This document shows positions 17,711-27,561 of a DNA stretch of 64,000 bases, piece after piece. Under the pieces are notes generated by a model. That model was given only the letters and a program-made list of their open reading frames with translations. It had not been told where the DNA came from and did not search any database. Both the position numbers and the translations under genes were made by a program. How positions within the stretch are numbered: position 1 is the first letter of the stretch; every line of letters begins with the position of its first letter. Location of the stretch: NCBI GenBank assembly GCA_030428615.1, contig JAUIDN010000014.1:27446-91445 (forward strand). Reading direction: 5' to 3'. This DNA comes from Alphaproteobacteria bacterium. Lineage in GTDB: Bacteria; Pseudomonadota; Alphaproteobacteria; Sphingomonadales; Emcibacteraceae.

Positions 17711-19987
17711 ATGATTAGTACCATTTCAGAGAAAATGCGAAATAATAATTGGCTACTGCTACCCGTGGTGACATTATCTTATCTTGGGCTTGCTAAAATA
17801 TCTTTTTATTTTGCAGAAGGTGGGGGTCTTGCAGCAATGATCTGGCCGGGGGCAGCGGTAGCGCTCGCTTTTATCCTTTTTTTTGGGTACCGTGTACTTC
17901 CAGCAATTTATATAGGAACGTTGCTTGCAGCGATCATCAATCCCGATTTTCTGGTAACCACACCTTTAGATGTTATAAATTCCCCTCATATTTTTCTCGT
18001 GGCGGCGGGCGGCACTACACAGGCCTTTGTCACAGCATGGATTTTAAGAAGATTGAATCTATTGGAACATGATTTTATAAACCCTGCCAAAATTTCATTA
18101 TTTTATTTTATCGCTGGGCCACTTTGTTGTCTGATCAGTGCTACCATCGCAACATTGACATTTTATTTTTTTGGTATGAGTAGCTTCATAAATCTTCTTG
18201 ACGAATGGGTGATTTGGTGGGTCGCCGACAGTTGTTCCGTAATCATTTTCATTTCGCTGATTTTTGCGATCATTAAATTCGATAAAAAGCGTAAAAATAT
18301 TATTATAACATTCGCTTCAGCAGGATTGTGTGTTGCTCTGATGATATCCTTTATTGGGCAAAATTGGGAAAATGAAAGAATTGACCTTATTTTCGAACAA
18401 AAGGTCAATGCGGCCATCGATATTTTAAACCAATTCACCTCTTCACACATTGCACTTGCGACCAATGTTAAAGGATTTAAGAGATTTCACCCAAATCTGA
18501 CAAAAGAAGATTTTTCATTGTTTGCTGGGTCAAACTTAACACAATATACAAATGTTAAATCGCTCTCTTGGATTGAAAAGGTATCTCACACAAACAAAGT
18601 AAGTTACGAGGAAGAATTAAAGCGCATCCATGGGAATGATAATATTGAGCTTTGGGCGATGACGCCAGACATGACCGCCATACCCCCGGCGAAAGCAGAA
18701 TCCTATACAGTCGTCAAATATGTTGAACCCTATGACTTATATAAGATTGCCATCGGCTTCGTTACCAACGCCGATTTAAACAGAACTTCGGCGATTAATG
18801 ATGCAGAGAATACAGGTGACCTTGTCATGACGGCTCCTGTTATTCTGTTAACGGCCCCTGACGCACCAACAGCAGCGACAATTTATCAGGCTCATTTCAA
18901 GGATGACCGTCTTGAAGGGTTCACCGCATTCATCATCCAAATTGATAGCATGGTTCAATCGATACTGGGTTCCAATTCTGAGAGTAATTTTTACATTGAA
19001 CTTTATGATAAGGAATATGGACAGGATCTTACGTTTCGTTCTTTCGATGATAGTAAGGTGGATATAAATGATTTGGCCACTACCTCCGTCGAATTTCCCA
19101 TACTTAACAGAACCTGGGTTATTAAATTCATCCGGACCCCGGCGTTTATTGACGGTAATAAAACATCGCAGCCATTGTTCATTGGCATCGCCGGCATGTT
19201 ATTTGCCGCAATGGTTACGGTTTCTATTGTTATACTTTCAGGGCAAAGACTTTATCTTGAAAAACTGGTCGCACAACGAACGGAAGAACTTGAAAAAGCA
19301 AACGAGGCAAAATCAGAATTTATGGCTAATATGAGCCACGATCTGAGAACACCACTAAATGCAATAATCGGCTTCTCCGAAATTATGAAGCAGGAAATGT
19401 ACGGCAAAATAGGCGATAAAAAATACCGCGAATATATACTGGATATTAATGAATCAAGTGAATATCTTCTTTCATTGATTAATGACATCCTCGATTTTTC
19501 AGCTATAGACGCCAATAAGAGAGCTATTGAGAAAGAACATCTGGACCCAATTTCCTTAGTTAGGGATTGTTTTAGGTCATTAAATCCGTTGATCGAAAAT
19601 AAGCAATTAGTTACTGAAATAAATCTTAATCCAGATTTTCCGGACATTTTTGCAGATCAGAGGGCAATGAAGCAGGTATTTATCAATCTTCTTTCAAACT
19701 CCATAAAATTTACTCCCGATGGGGGGAACATTACAGTACATGGGCAAGTTACAAGAAATCATATACTCCTTATCGTAACGGACACCGGCGAGGGGATCGA
19801 GGAAGAAAATATCGAAAAAATATTGGACCCTTTCACCCGTGTGGAAAATCATCCTCACCTTAGCCAGGAGGGTACAGGGCTTGGCCTAGCGATTGTCAAT
19901 GCTTTAGTTAAACTTCATAATGGAACAGTTTCAATTAAAAGTAGACTTCATGAAGGAACCGAAGTTACCATAAAAATTCCGCGATAA
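17711..19987 (+). CDS. Membrane sensor histidine kinase (MASE1 - CHASE-like - HisKA - HATPase_c)
   Basis: The N-terminal 210 residues form a MASE1-like integral membrane sensor (GLAAMIWPGAAVALAFIL is typical). Residues about 230-460 form an extracytoplasmic CHASE-like domain with the signature IEKVSHTNKVSYEEEL. A further TM near residues 490-510 leads into HisKA, with the phosphorylated H543 in NMSHDLRTPLNAIIGFSE, then an ATPase with N box (INLLSNSIKF), DTGEGIEEEN and GTGLGLAIV. No receiver domain is fused and no response-regulator gene is adjacent, so the partner is elsewhere. The H-box and following helix are of the alphaproteobacterial PleC/DivJ-like style. Confidence 0.9.
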   Translation: MISTISEKMRNNNWLLLPVVTLSYLGLAKISFYFAEGGGLAAMIWPGAAVALAFILFFGYRVLPAIYIGTLLAAIINPDFLVTTPLDVINSPHIFLVAAGGTTQAFVTAWILRRLNLLEHDFINPAKISLFYFIAGPLCCLISATIATLTFYFFGMSSFINLLDEWVIWWVADSCSVIIFISLIFAIIKFDKKRKNIIITFASAGLCVALMISFIGQNWENERIDLIFEQKVNAAIDILNQFTSSHIALATNVKGFKRFHPNLTKEDFSLFAGSNLTQYTNVKSLSWIEKVSHTNKVSYEEELKRIHGNDNIELWAMTPDMTAIPPAKAESYTVVKYVEPYDLYKIAIGFVTNADLNRTSAINDAENTGDLVMTAPVILLTAPDAPTAATIYQAHFKDDRLEGFTAFIIQIDSMVQSILGSNSESNFYIELYDKEYGQDLTFRSFDDSKVDINDLATTSVEFPILNRTWVIKFIRTPAFIDGNKTSQPLFIGIAGMLFAAMVTVSIVILSGQRLYLEKLVAQRTEELEKANEAKSEFMANMSHDLRTPLNAIIGFSEIMKQEMYGKIGDKKYREYILDINESSEYLLSLINDILDFSAIDANKRAIEKEHLDPISLVRDCFRSLNPLIENKQLVTEINLNPDFPDIFADQRAMKQVFINLLSNSIKFTPDGGNITVHGQVTRNHILLIVTDTGEGIEEENIEKILDPFTRVENHPHLSQEGTGLGLAIVNALVKLHNGTVSIKSRLHEGTEVTIKIPR

Positions 19988-20097
19988 AACGCTCAGTTTT
20001 TAGTTTTCCTACGTATAATGAATACTCACGAGCTTGTGATTTGATTTTATGTTTTGATTATACATAATGCGTCAAAAAAGGGGTATCAAAAGGTATT

Positions 20098-20682
20098 ATG
20101 CGTATAAAGGATTCGGGCAGAAAGTACGGAACAATAACCATATTGTTTCACTGGGTTACGGCTATTGTAATGATTGGGATGTTTATTCTGGGCTATTGGA
20201 TGAGAACATTGGACTATTATAGTCCGTATTATCAATCGGCGCCAAGAATACACGAAAGCATAGGGCTTCTTATGTTTGTTTTCGTACCATTATTTTTGTT
20301 TTGGCGTCTGGGAAATAGAAACCCGGATGACAGCCATTTAAAAGATTATGAACGGTTGACAGCGGGCATAGTGAAAAAGTTGCTTTATCTATTAATGCTC
20401 ATGTTGCTGGTATCAGGATATCTTTTATCCACAATCGGTGATACCCCGGTACAGTTATTTAATTGGTTCACCATACCTGCATTTATCACTATTGATGAAA
20501 GCAAGCTATTAGTCGGAAAGATACATGAATATTTTGCTTATATTTTAATGCTGTTTGCCGCTATACACGGGGCCGCCGCACTCAAACATCATTTTATCGA
20601 TAAGGACGACACTTTGGCGCGAATGTTGCCAAATTTAAACCCCAAAGACATTCAGGAAACAACTAAAAAGGAAGATAAATGA
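20098..20682 (+). CDS. Cytochrome b561-family membrane protein (YceJ-like)
   Basis: This 194-residue protein has four membrane helices with His residues placed for b-type haem binding (LFHWVTA near the N-terminus, APRIHESIG, GKIHEYF and AAIHGAAAL). It would carry electrons in the inner membrane. The last codons overlap the start of the YceI gene by four bases (ATGA), so the two are translationally coupled; a cytochrome b561-YceI pair is a known arrangement (yceJ-yceI in E. coli). Confidence 0.9.
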   Translation: MRIKDSGRKYGTITILFHWVTAIVMIGMFILGYWMRTLDYYSPYYQSAPRIHESIGLLMFVFVPLFLFWRLGNRNPDDSHLKDYERLTAGIVKKLLYLLMLMLLVSGYLLSTIGDTPVQLFNWFTIPAFITIDESKLLVGKIHEYFAYILMLFAAIHGAAALKHHFIDKDDTLARMLPNLNPKDIQETTKKEDK

Positions 20683-21242
20683 AAAAAATACTAATTGCAG
20701 CACTAATGTTGGTCACCTCTGCCACTTTGACAACAGCAACTGCCGCAGATTACTTGATTGATACAGAAGGAATGCATGCCTCGATTAATTTTCGCGTGAA
20801 ACATGTCGGCATCAGTTGGCTCACCGGTCGTTTTGACAAATTCGATGGAAACTATACATTCGATGAAAATAATCCCGCAGCATCAAAAGTTGTTGTCAAT
20901 ATCGATGTACGTAGTGTGAACACAAATCACGCCGCACGCGACAAACATATAAGCGAAGCAGAATATCTTAACGTTGAAGAAAACCCAACTGCGCGTTTTG
21001 AGAGCACTTCAATCGATATTCAGGATGATGACACCGGTATTATTCACGGAAATCTTACTCTTAACGGGATTACCAAACCTGTTGATCTTATGGCCAATTT
21101 TGTTGGCTCCGGGGATGATCCATGGGGCGGCTATAGATCGGCCTTTGAAGCGACAGCGACTTTAAACCCTAGCGATTTCAACTTCGAATTTAATTATGGC
21201 GAAGTATATCTCGACCTATATGTCGAAGGAATTCGCCAATAG
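20679..21242 (+). CDS. yceI: YceI-family periplasmic lipid-binding protein
   Basis: The 187-residue protein has a signal peptide (MKKILIAALMLVTSATLTTATA) and the YceI lipocalin-like beta-barrel pattern: INFRVKHVGISWLTGRFDKF near the N-terminus, then DVRSVNTNHAARDKH, then ITKPVDLMANF and WGGYRSAFEATATL. The family binds isoprenoid or fatty lipids such as polyprenyl chains in the periplasm. It overlaps the cytochrome b561 gene upstream by four bases and is followed by a terminator. Confidence 0.95.
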   Translation: MKKILIAALMLVTSATLTTATAADYLIDTEGMHASINFRVKHVGISWLTGRFDKFDGNYTFDENNPAASKVVVNIDVRSVNTNHAARDKHISEAEYLNVEENPTARFESTSIDIQDDDTGIIHGNLTLNGITKPVDLMANFVGSGDDPWGGYRSAFEATATLNPSDFNFEFNYGEVYLDLYVEGIRQ

Positions 21243-21263
21243 TAATTATCTGATATCGAGATG

Positions 21264-21295
21264 AAACAGCGCTTTGATCAGGCGCTGTTTTTTTT
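21264..21295 (+). terminator. Terminator after yceI
   Basis: AAACAGCGC at 21264-21272 pairs perfectly with GCGCTGTTT at 21282-21290, followed by TTTTT. The downstream arm overlaps the 3' end of the convergent aminotransferase gene. Confidence 0.85.
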
Positions 21296-22405
21296 CAAAT
21301 AATGGTAAAAAACATCAAGCATCTCATCCATATTACTACGGCCAAACCCGATCCGGAAATGGTCTTGCGGCGTGGACCGAAGTTCTGAATTATAAATTCG
21401 CGGCGGTAATATGAGAATCCCAGTCTCTTCCAGCAAATCTTCGCAAAACCGGTTGGCTGTTTTGGGACCAAGGTATCTGGGATAGGCAACCGCTCCGCCG
21501 TCTGGGCGTTTCCATTGGAAAAGTTCGGGAAATTCACTGAAAAATTTATCAAGTTTAAGTGCGTTTTTATTCAGTAACTTTACATTTTTCTCAAGTATTT
21601 TATCCCTGTTTTTCAAAGCGATGAGCGCAAGCATTTCACTGGGGGCACTGCTGCATATTGTCAGAAAATGCTTATATCTTTCCATAGCAGAAAGCACCTC
21701 TCTGTCTTGACTGGCGACCCATCCGATGCGAAGTCCCGGAAGACCATAAGCTTTCGACATGACATTTAACGATAATCCCTTTTCGTATATATCTGCGATC
21801 TGGGGGATCCGTTTACCTGGATCTATTTCGATGCCACGATATACTTCGTCACTGAAAATATAAATGTCGAATTCGCGGGCCAGTTTTACTAGCTTTTCCT
21901 GATCCTCTGCGGAAATGATTTTACCGGTCGGATTATTTGGGAAATTAATAGAGATAAGTTTCGTATTCGGCCTGAGCGCACCTGTGATCTTATCAATTTC
22001 CAGATTCCAGTCATTTTCTGCATCAAGTGGAATTCCTGTTACATCACATATACTTAAAGGGATTGTTTCAGCCGCTTGGTAATTCGGAACAATGACGATG
22101 ACATGATCATCGGGTTCGAGCATCGATTTCATCGCCGTGTAAATTCCTTCCTCTGCGCCGGAAAAAACAAGAATGTCTTCATTGCTAAGTTTGTTATATG
22201 TAGCAGCAATTTCGGTTCTTAAGGCTGGAAGTCCCCAGGTTTGCGTATATCCAAGCCAAAGGTTTTCGAACGTCTCACGGTCTTCCGGGCTTGCCATTCC
22301 AAGAAGATCTTTCATAGACATACTTTCCATATCGGAAGCAGTAAGATGATATTTCGCTTTAAATTCCCATTGCGAAAAAAATATTTCCAGTTCAAAATTG
22401 CGCAT
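21278..22405 (-). CDS. Class I/II PLP-dependent aminotransferase
   Basis: This 375-residue protein has the fold-type I signatures: INFPNNPTGKIISAED, SDEVYRGIE, and the PLP-lysine segment MSKAYGLPGLRIGWVAS. The C-terminal RIGFGR supplies the carboxylate-binding Arg. The short N-terminus and sequence resemble MalY/PatB- or capreomycidine-synthase-like branches more than aspartate aminotransferase, but the substrate is not determined. It converges with yceI, and its final codons share DNA with the yceI terminator. Confidence 0.9.
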   Translation of the reverse strand: MRNFELEIFFSQWEFKAKYHLTASDMESMSMKDLLGMASPEDRETFENLWLGYTQTWGLPALRTEIAATYNKLSNEDILVFSGAEEGIYTAMKSMLEPDDHVIVIVPNYQAAETIPLSICDVTGIPLDAENDWNLEIDKITGALRPNTKLISINFPNNPTGKIISAEDQEKLVKLAREFDIYIFSDEVYRGIEIDPGKRIPQIADIYEKGLSLNVMSKAYGLPGLRIGWVASQDREVLSAMERYKHFLTICSSAPSEMLALIALKNRDKILEKNVKLLNKNALKLDKFFSEFPELFQWKRPDGGAVAYPRYLGPKTANRFCEDLLEETGILILPPRIYNSELRSTPQDHFRIGFGRSNMDEMLDVFYHYLKKNSA

Positions 22406-22676
22406 TCACGTCACTCGAAAATTGATTTACGTATTTTAATTAGCACGGTTTTTGCAAATATCAAACGCTCAGTGATCAAACACCTATCCATTTATGCTTG
22501 ACTTCCACAATTAAAAGGCGCATCAGAGCAACGTTACAGGGTCATTAAACGTAATGACCACAATTCCGCCTAGCAGCCGTGACCAGTAACGATCACGTGT
22601 ATCCTTTAAAATTAAAAGGCTAAGTGCATTCGCGGAAAATTATGCCTCTAAGGAGGCCAACCGCGAAGGAACTAAC
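22406..22676 (+). promoter_or_regulatory. Structured leader of the DEAD-box helicase gene
   Basis: GGTCATTA at 22540-22547 pairs perfectly with TAATGACC at 22552-22559 (loop AACG). CGTGA at 22578-22582 pairs with TCACG at 22593-22597. The 11-mer AATTAAAAGGC occurs twice (22509-22519 and 22610-22620), bracketing both hairpins. No U-run follows either hairpin, so they are not typical terminators. A long structured leader would fit cold- or autoregulation of an RNA helicase, but this is inference. A strong AAGGAGG lies 26 nt before the start codon. Confidence 0.4.
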
Positions 22677-24329
22677 ATGACGCAACAAGTTGCGCCGGAA
22701 GAAACACCATTTGACTTTGACAAGTTTGGTTTTGAAAAAGCAATTATCAGGTCCATAAAAAACGAAGGCTTCAGTACCCCTACACCTATACAGGATATGG
22801 CAATACCATTTGTTATGGCTGGTACCGATCTCATGGGTATTGCTCAAACCGGCAGTGGAAAGACGGCTGCGTTCAGCCTTCCTGCTATTAATAAACTTAT
22901 TCATGATTACCGGAAACCGGATCCAAATCATCCCAGAGTGCTGATCCTCGCGCCGACACGTGAACTCGTAATACAAATAGGTAAGTTTATTGATCAGTTT
23001 TCCCGTGGCACCTCGGTCCGAAGTCTCGTTGTTGCGGGCGGCCAAAGTTACCAACCGCAAATCAGAAAGTTAAAACATGGGGTTGATATTCTTATTTCCA
23101 CACCTGGAAGACTGATTGACCATATGGGCAGCGGCAACGTAAAGCTCGAACATTGTCACACTTTTATCCTTGATGAAGCTGACAGGATGCTTGATATGGG
23201 TTTCATCGATGATGTCAAGGAAGTAAGAAAAACACTTACAGATGATCATCAGACTGTAATGTTTTCAGCAACAATGAATAGTAAGGTTCGCAAGCTTTCA
23301 GGCGAGCTACTTCGCAATCCTGAGTATGTAGAGCAGGAACGAAAAACCGTTGTTGCCGACACCATCACTCATAAATTAATGAATGTAAGACGTAAGAATA
23401 AAACAGAGTTGCTTATTTCGCTTCTCAAAAATGAGCCAATTGAAAAGGCGTTAGTCTTTGCCCGCACCAAAATGGGGGCGGACCGGCTTTGTAAGGAGCT
23501 TACGCAAGCGTTCGCAGATACCCCCATCCGTATCGATGCAATTCACGGCGATAAAAAGCAACGTACCCGCGAGAAAATCCTTCTTAACTTCCGAAAAGGG
23601 CGCACAAAGGTTCTCGTTGCCACTGATGTTGCGGCGCGTGGTATTGACGTCGATGGCATCAGCCATGTAATAAATTACGAGCTTCCGATTGAAGCTGAAA
23701 ATTATGTTCACCGTGTTGGACGCACGGGGCGCGCGGGTGAGACGGGGATTGCCATTTCGTTTTGTGATCCCAGCGACATGCGCCTCTTAAAAGACATCGA
23801 AAAACTCATTAAAATAAAAGTGGAAATTGATGAAGAGCATCAATATCACTTCGAGCAAAGTGAAACCCATGATGTTAATAAAGGGCGTGTAAGACGAAAA
23901 CCCCGAAATCAAAACCGGTTTGAAAAAAGTCGTGGGCGAAAAACGGCTAACGAAAACAGACGTCCAAAGCAACCTCAAGACGAACCAGTTGGCAAAAAAC
24001 AGAAACATGTTAATAAAAGAGAAGAAAACAAAGCAAATAAATCTCTAAAGCCCGCAAAGTCAAATCGGTATGACCCGCTTGATAGCAGTTTTGGTTTTGA
24101 TGAGGATCCTGTGTTACAAAAATTACGCGGCAAGGCGAGTAAGCGCAAACAAAAGTCAGAAAATGAAACTGAAACCGGGCCGCAAAAACAAACGCAAAAT
24201 GAACGAAAAGAAAAGAAACGTAAAACACCCAAAGCACGTATCACGCTTCGTGGAAAGCCAAAACAAACAGGCGGCCACAAAGCCTTTTCCCCAAAACCCA
24301 AGCGTGCAAACAGGCAGGGAACAAAATAG
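22677..24329 (+). CDS. DEAD-box ATP-dependent RNA helicase, RhlE-like
   Basis: This 550-residue protein contains the full set of motifs: Q motif (GFSTPTPIQ), Walker A AQTGSGKT, PTREL, TPGR, DEAD (ILDEADRMLDMGF), SAT, ATDVAARGIDV and HRVGRTGRAG. The core ends near residue 375; the last 175 residues are a low-complexity basic tail rich in Lys, Arg, Asn and Gln, as in RhlE-type helicases that act on rRNA or mRNA. GAAGGAA lies 5 nt before the ATG. It stands alone, with a long structured leader upstream. Confidence 0.95.
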   Translation: MTQQVAPEETPFDFDKFGFEKAIIRSIKNEGFSTPTPIQDMAIPFVMAGTDLMGIAQTGSGKTAAFSLPAINKLIHDYRKPDPNHPRVLILAPTRELVIQIGKFIDQFSRGTSVRSLVVAGGQSYQPQIRKLKHGVDILISTPGRLIDHMGSGNVKLEHCHTFILDEADRMLDMGFIDDVKEVRKTLTDDHQTVMFSATMNSKVRKLSGELLRNPEYVEQERKTVVADTITHKLMNVRRKNKTELLISLLKNEPIEKALVFARTKMGADRLCKELTQAFADTPIRIDAIHGDKKQRTREKILLNFRKGRTKVLVATDVAARGIDVDGISHVINYELPIEAENYVHRVGRTGRAGETGIAISFCDPSDMRLLKDIEKLIKIKVEIDEEHQYHFEQSETHDVNKGRVRRKPRNQNRFEKSRGRKTANENRRPKQPQDEPVGKKQKHVNKREENKANKSLKPAKSNRYDPLDSSFGFDEDPVLQKLRGKASKRKQKSENETETGPQKQTQNERKEKKRKTPKARITLRGKPKQTGGHKAFSPKPKRANRQGTK

Positions 24330-24397
24330 CATAAGTCATTGATATATACTTTATCCTTGTGGTATCATAAGCTAGTACGACATCTGATTGAGGAATA

Positions 24398-25093
24398 ATG
24401 AGCAATCTAGTAAAAATTGCCGCGCTACTCGCATTGGTTTATGTTTCTTGGAATTTCCTAAATCACAAAAGCTTTGATGAGGGGGTTCTTGCTTTTCGCG
24501 AAGGTGATTATGAAACTGCATTCGAAGTCTTTTCCCGTGAAGCCGAAAATGGCAATAGAGAAGCTCAATATAGTATAGGACACATGTATAAAAATGCCTT
24601 GTCCGTTGAACAAAACTTCACAGAAGCCTTAAAATGGTACACGCTCGCTGCAGAAAAGGGACATCCCATTGCCCAAAATGATCTTGGAACGATGTATCGC
24701 AATGGAGAAGGAACCCCGGTTGATTATGAAAATGCTATGACATTGTATTTAAAATCATCAGATCAAGATTATTACGGTGCCCAGTTTAATATCGGGCAGA
24801 TGTTTTACCGGGGAGAAGGGGTCGAGCAGGATTATGAACAAGCGCTCAACTGGTATCTGCTTGCCGCGGCCCAAGGCATGCCCATAGCACAACGTAACCT
24901 TGGGGTAATGTATAGAATGGGTCAAGGAGTTCCTGCTAACGACGTTTACGCATATATGTGGCTTTATATTGCTTCACAACGAGGAGATCAAATTTCCGCC
25001 GGACTTCTCGCAGAATATGAACCGTCTATGGCCATTACAGAAACAAGAGAAGCGCGCGTTCTCGCGGATAGGTGGTTAAGTAACAACAACTAA
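24398..25093 (+). CDS. Sel1-repeat protein, membrane anchored
   Basis: The 231-residue protein begins with an uncleaved-looking hydrophobic segment (residues 4-20) and has four Sel1 repeats, for example SIGHMYKNALSVEQNFTEAL and NIGQMFYRGEGVEQDYEQAL, then a tail ending DRWLSNN. Start behind GAGGAATA. It is the first of three consecutive Sel1 genes on this strand, 72 bp before the next. It probably holds protein partners at the inner membrane. Confidence 0.9.
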   Translation: MSNLVKIAALLALVYVSWNFLNHKSFDEGVLAFREGDYETAFEVFSREAENGNREAQYSIGHMYKNALSVEQNFTEALKWYTLAAEKGHPIAQNDLGTMYRNGEGTPVDYENAMTLYLKSSDQDYYGAQFNIGQMFYRGEGVEQDYEQALNWYLLAAAQGMPIAQRNLGVMYRMGQGVPANDVYAYMWLYIASQRGDQISAGLLAEYEPSMAITETREARVLADRWLSNNN

Positions 25094-25165
25094 GCTTTGC
25101 AAAATCCCGGAAAATGTGACAAAATAGCTCTATTGTTTGTGTTTATAGTAATGTGAGTAGGGAAT

Positions 25166-26521
25166 ATGTTTGAAATGTTTCAGTTAAGAATCTCCAAATT
25201 TTTGTATATTATTTGTGCCTGCTTAATGCTTCAGGCATGCGGCGGCGGCATGGATATGGGAAGTGCACGACTCGCCTACGATAATGGTGATTACGGGTCA
25301 GTACTTAACTACTACCGCGAACAGGCACTTCAAGGCAGTCGCGAAGCCGAATATATGCTCGGCTTAATGTATGAAAATGGTCATGGCGTAGGATTAAACA
25401 AAACTGAAGCCATGAAACATTATGCAATTTCAGCAGAAATGGGGTACACGCCTGCAGAAGTTGCATTGGCAACAGGGTATTTTAGCGAAAAAAATTATGA
25501 GGGTGCGCTGGAATATTTTAGTCGCGCCGCACCGGAAGGCGAAGCAAACGCCAATTATTATCTGGGTGTTATTTACCAAAATGGCTTTGGTGCAAGCCGT
25601 AATATTCGCTTGGCTGTCAATTATTTCCGGGAAGCATCCGCAAAAAATCATGCAGAAGCACAATATGCCTTAAGCCAAATGTATGAAGAAGGTGATGGCG
25701 TTACACGAAGTAGTGTTGAAGCACAGCGAATGTTATTACTTGCCGCTGAAAATGGTAAGGCCGAAGCTCAATTTCGTCTGGCAACCTTAATTGCCAATGA
25801 TGAGCTGATCGAAGTTGGTATGGAAAAAGCCGTGAATTGGTATGAGCGTGCTGCCGATCAGGGGATTGTGAAGGCGCAGTACCGAGTAGCAAATGCCTAC
25901 CGCAACGGTGAGGGTGTTACGCAGGACCTTGTGAAGGCGTTCAAATATTACAAGTTAGCCGCAGAAGCAGGCCATGCGGATGCACAATATAATCTGGGCA
26001 ATCTTTACAGGCAGGACGATGATAGCGTTAAACGCGACTTGGATGAAGCCATGCGCTGGTACCGAGCATCAGCTGAACAGAATAATCGTGATGCCCAGTA
26101 TGATATTGCCTCCATGTATTATATCGGTCTTGGTGTGAGAGAAGATGTTAAGGAAGCCACCAGATGGTTTCATAAAGCGGCGGAGCAGGGACATCCTATT
26201 GCACAATATTTCCTTGGAAATATTTATCGCACGGGCCAGGGTGTTGTAATTAATGAACCAGAAGCTCTAAGATGGTATCATTTGGCCGCCGAACAAAATA
26301 TACCGGAAGCACAAAATAACCTTGGGTATATGTATTCGAATGGGCAGGGAACAGAAAAAAATTATTTGCTCTCACATATGTGGTTTAGTATCTCTTTAAC
26401 AAACGAAAATCTGGCGGCACAAAGTGCCCGACAATTTCTTGAAAGTGAGATGACCAGAGAGCAGATAGAGCAGGCCAGGGAAATGGCCCGTAACTGGTTA
26501 GAGGAACACGAACGGCAATGA
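25166..26521 (+). CDS. Sel1-repeat lipoprotein
   Basis: This 451-residue protein has a lipoprotein signal ending in a lipobox (MLQAC, Cys at about residue 25, followed by GGG), so it is probably lipid-anchored. About ten Sel1 repeats of 36 residues follow back to back, the second of them shortened, ending in a WLEEHERQ tail. Start at 25166 behind AGGGAAT. The stop overlaps the next Sel1 gene by four bases (ATGA), which implies coupled translation. Confidence 0.9.
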   Translation: MFEMFQLRISKFLYIICACLMLQACGGGMDMGSARLAYDNGDYGSVLNYYREQALQGSREAEYMLGLMYENGHGVGLNKTEAMKHYAISAEMGYTPAEVALATGYFSEKNYEGALEYFSRAAPEGEANANYYLGVIYQNGFGASRNIRLAVNYFREASAKNHAEAQYALSQMYEEGDGVTRSSVEAQRMLLLAAENGKAEAQFRLATLIANDELIEVGMEKAVNWYERAADQGIVKAQYRVANAYRNGEGVTQDLVKAFKYYKLAAEAGHADAQYNLGNLYRQDDDSVKRDLDEAMRWYRASAEQNNRDAQYDIASMYYIGLGVREDVKEATRWFHKAAEQGHPIAQYFLGNIYRTGQGVVINEPEALRWYHLAAEQNIPEAQNNLGYMYSNGQGTEKNYLLSHMWFSISLTNENLAAQSARQFLESEMTREQIEQAREMARNWLEEHERQ

Positions 26522-27420
26522 CCCTGAAATCCCCAATACTGGCATTGTTCCTATCTGGTATGTTTACGTCGATTGCACATGCGGATATTGATCAGGGAAA
26601 AGAAGCTTATTTTATGGGCAACTATCAACGGGCACTAAAAGCTTTTATGCCCGACGCGAGAAAGGGTAACAGCTACGCGCAAATTAAAATCGGCCAGATG
26701 TATGAAAATGGCTGGGGCGTTGAGCGGGATTATTTAATCGCGAAAAAATGGTATGAACAGGCTGCAACCGGTGGTGATCCCATCGCGCACGTGGCGATCG
26801 GAAAGCTTTACGCATATGGTCGTGGTGTCATGAAGGATTATAATACTGCTGAAGCACATCTTCTCAAGGCTGCTGCGCTTGAATATCCTCACGCTTATTA
26901 TGTTTTAGGCGACATTCACAATGACGCTTATGCATTTGGCTATAATGAAAGCTATGCATTAAAATACTATGTAATGGCAGCAGAAAGCAACGCGGCCGCT
27001 AGTTCCCAAAATGGTCATTTTCGAAAAGGAACCGGTCAGTGGTTCCGTTTAATTACGCCTAAGGGGGTCCAGGCAACACGGCGTATCGCGGATGAAGGAA
27101 ATGTTGTTGCACAGCTTAATACCGGATTACGTTATTATTTTGGTGAGGGCGTTGCTATAAATCATACAACGGCTAATTCCTATTTTTTGATGGCGGCGCT
27201 CGCAGGAAACGCCGAAGCCCAGAATTTTTTGGCTCAAAATAAAGTAATGCAGGACCCGGAAGGGTTTGATAAAATATTTGTTTTTAAATGGTTTAGCATC
27301 GCTGCTGCAAACGGTGACCCGATTGCCAAAACCAATAAAGCCAAACTTCAATCGAACATGAGCAGTGAAGAAATCAGGATAGCCGAAGCTGCCGCGAAAA
27401 GGTGGCTTAACAAAAATTAA
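26518..27420 (+). CDS. Secreted Sel1-repeat protein
   Basis: The 300-residue protein has a signal peptide (MTLKSPILALFLSGMFTSIAHA) and about five Sel1 repeats, with a non-repeat insertion of about 35 residues after the third (around ASSQNGHFRKGTGQWFRL). It ends in KRWLNKN like its neighbours. The ATG overlaps the upstream stop codon, so it should be made together with the lipoprotein. Confidence 0.88.
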   Translation: MTLKSPILALFLSGMFTSIAHADIDQGKEAYFMGNYQRALKAFMPDARKGNSYAQIKIGQMYENGWGVERDYLIAKKWYEQAATGGDPIAHVAIGKLYAYGRGVMKDYNTAEAHLLKAAALEYPHAYYVLGDIHNDAYAFGYNESYALKYYVMAAESNAAASSQNGHFRKGTGQWFRLITPKGVQATRRIADEGNVVAQLNTGLRYYFGEGVAINHTTANSYFLMAALAGNAEAQNFLAQNKVMQDPEGFDKIFVFKWFSIAAANGDPIAKTNKAKLQSNMSSEEIRIAEAAAKRWLNKN

Positions 27421-27561
27421 ACCTGAATTGACGTACCGTGTAGACGAGCATCTATTTATCTTCTTTAAATATTATCAAGATTTAAATCTAAAAGCCTGAA
27501 TTCGCTGGATAATTTATGCTGTCTTTCATATAGTGTCCGAGGGCATTACCGGGAGCAAGCC

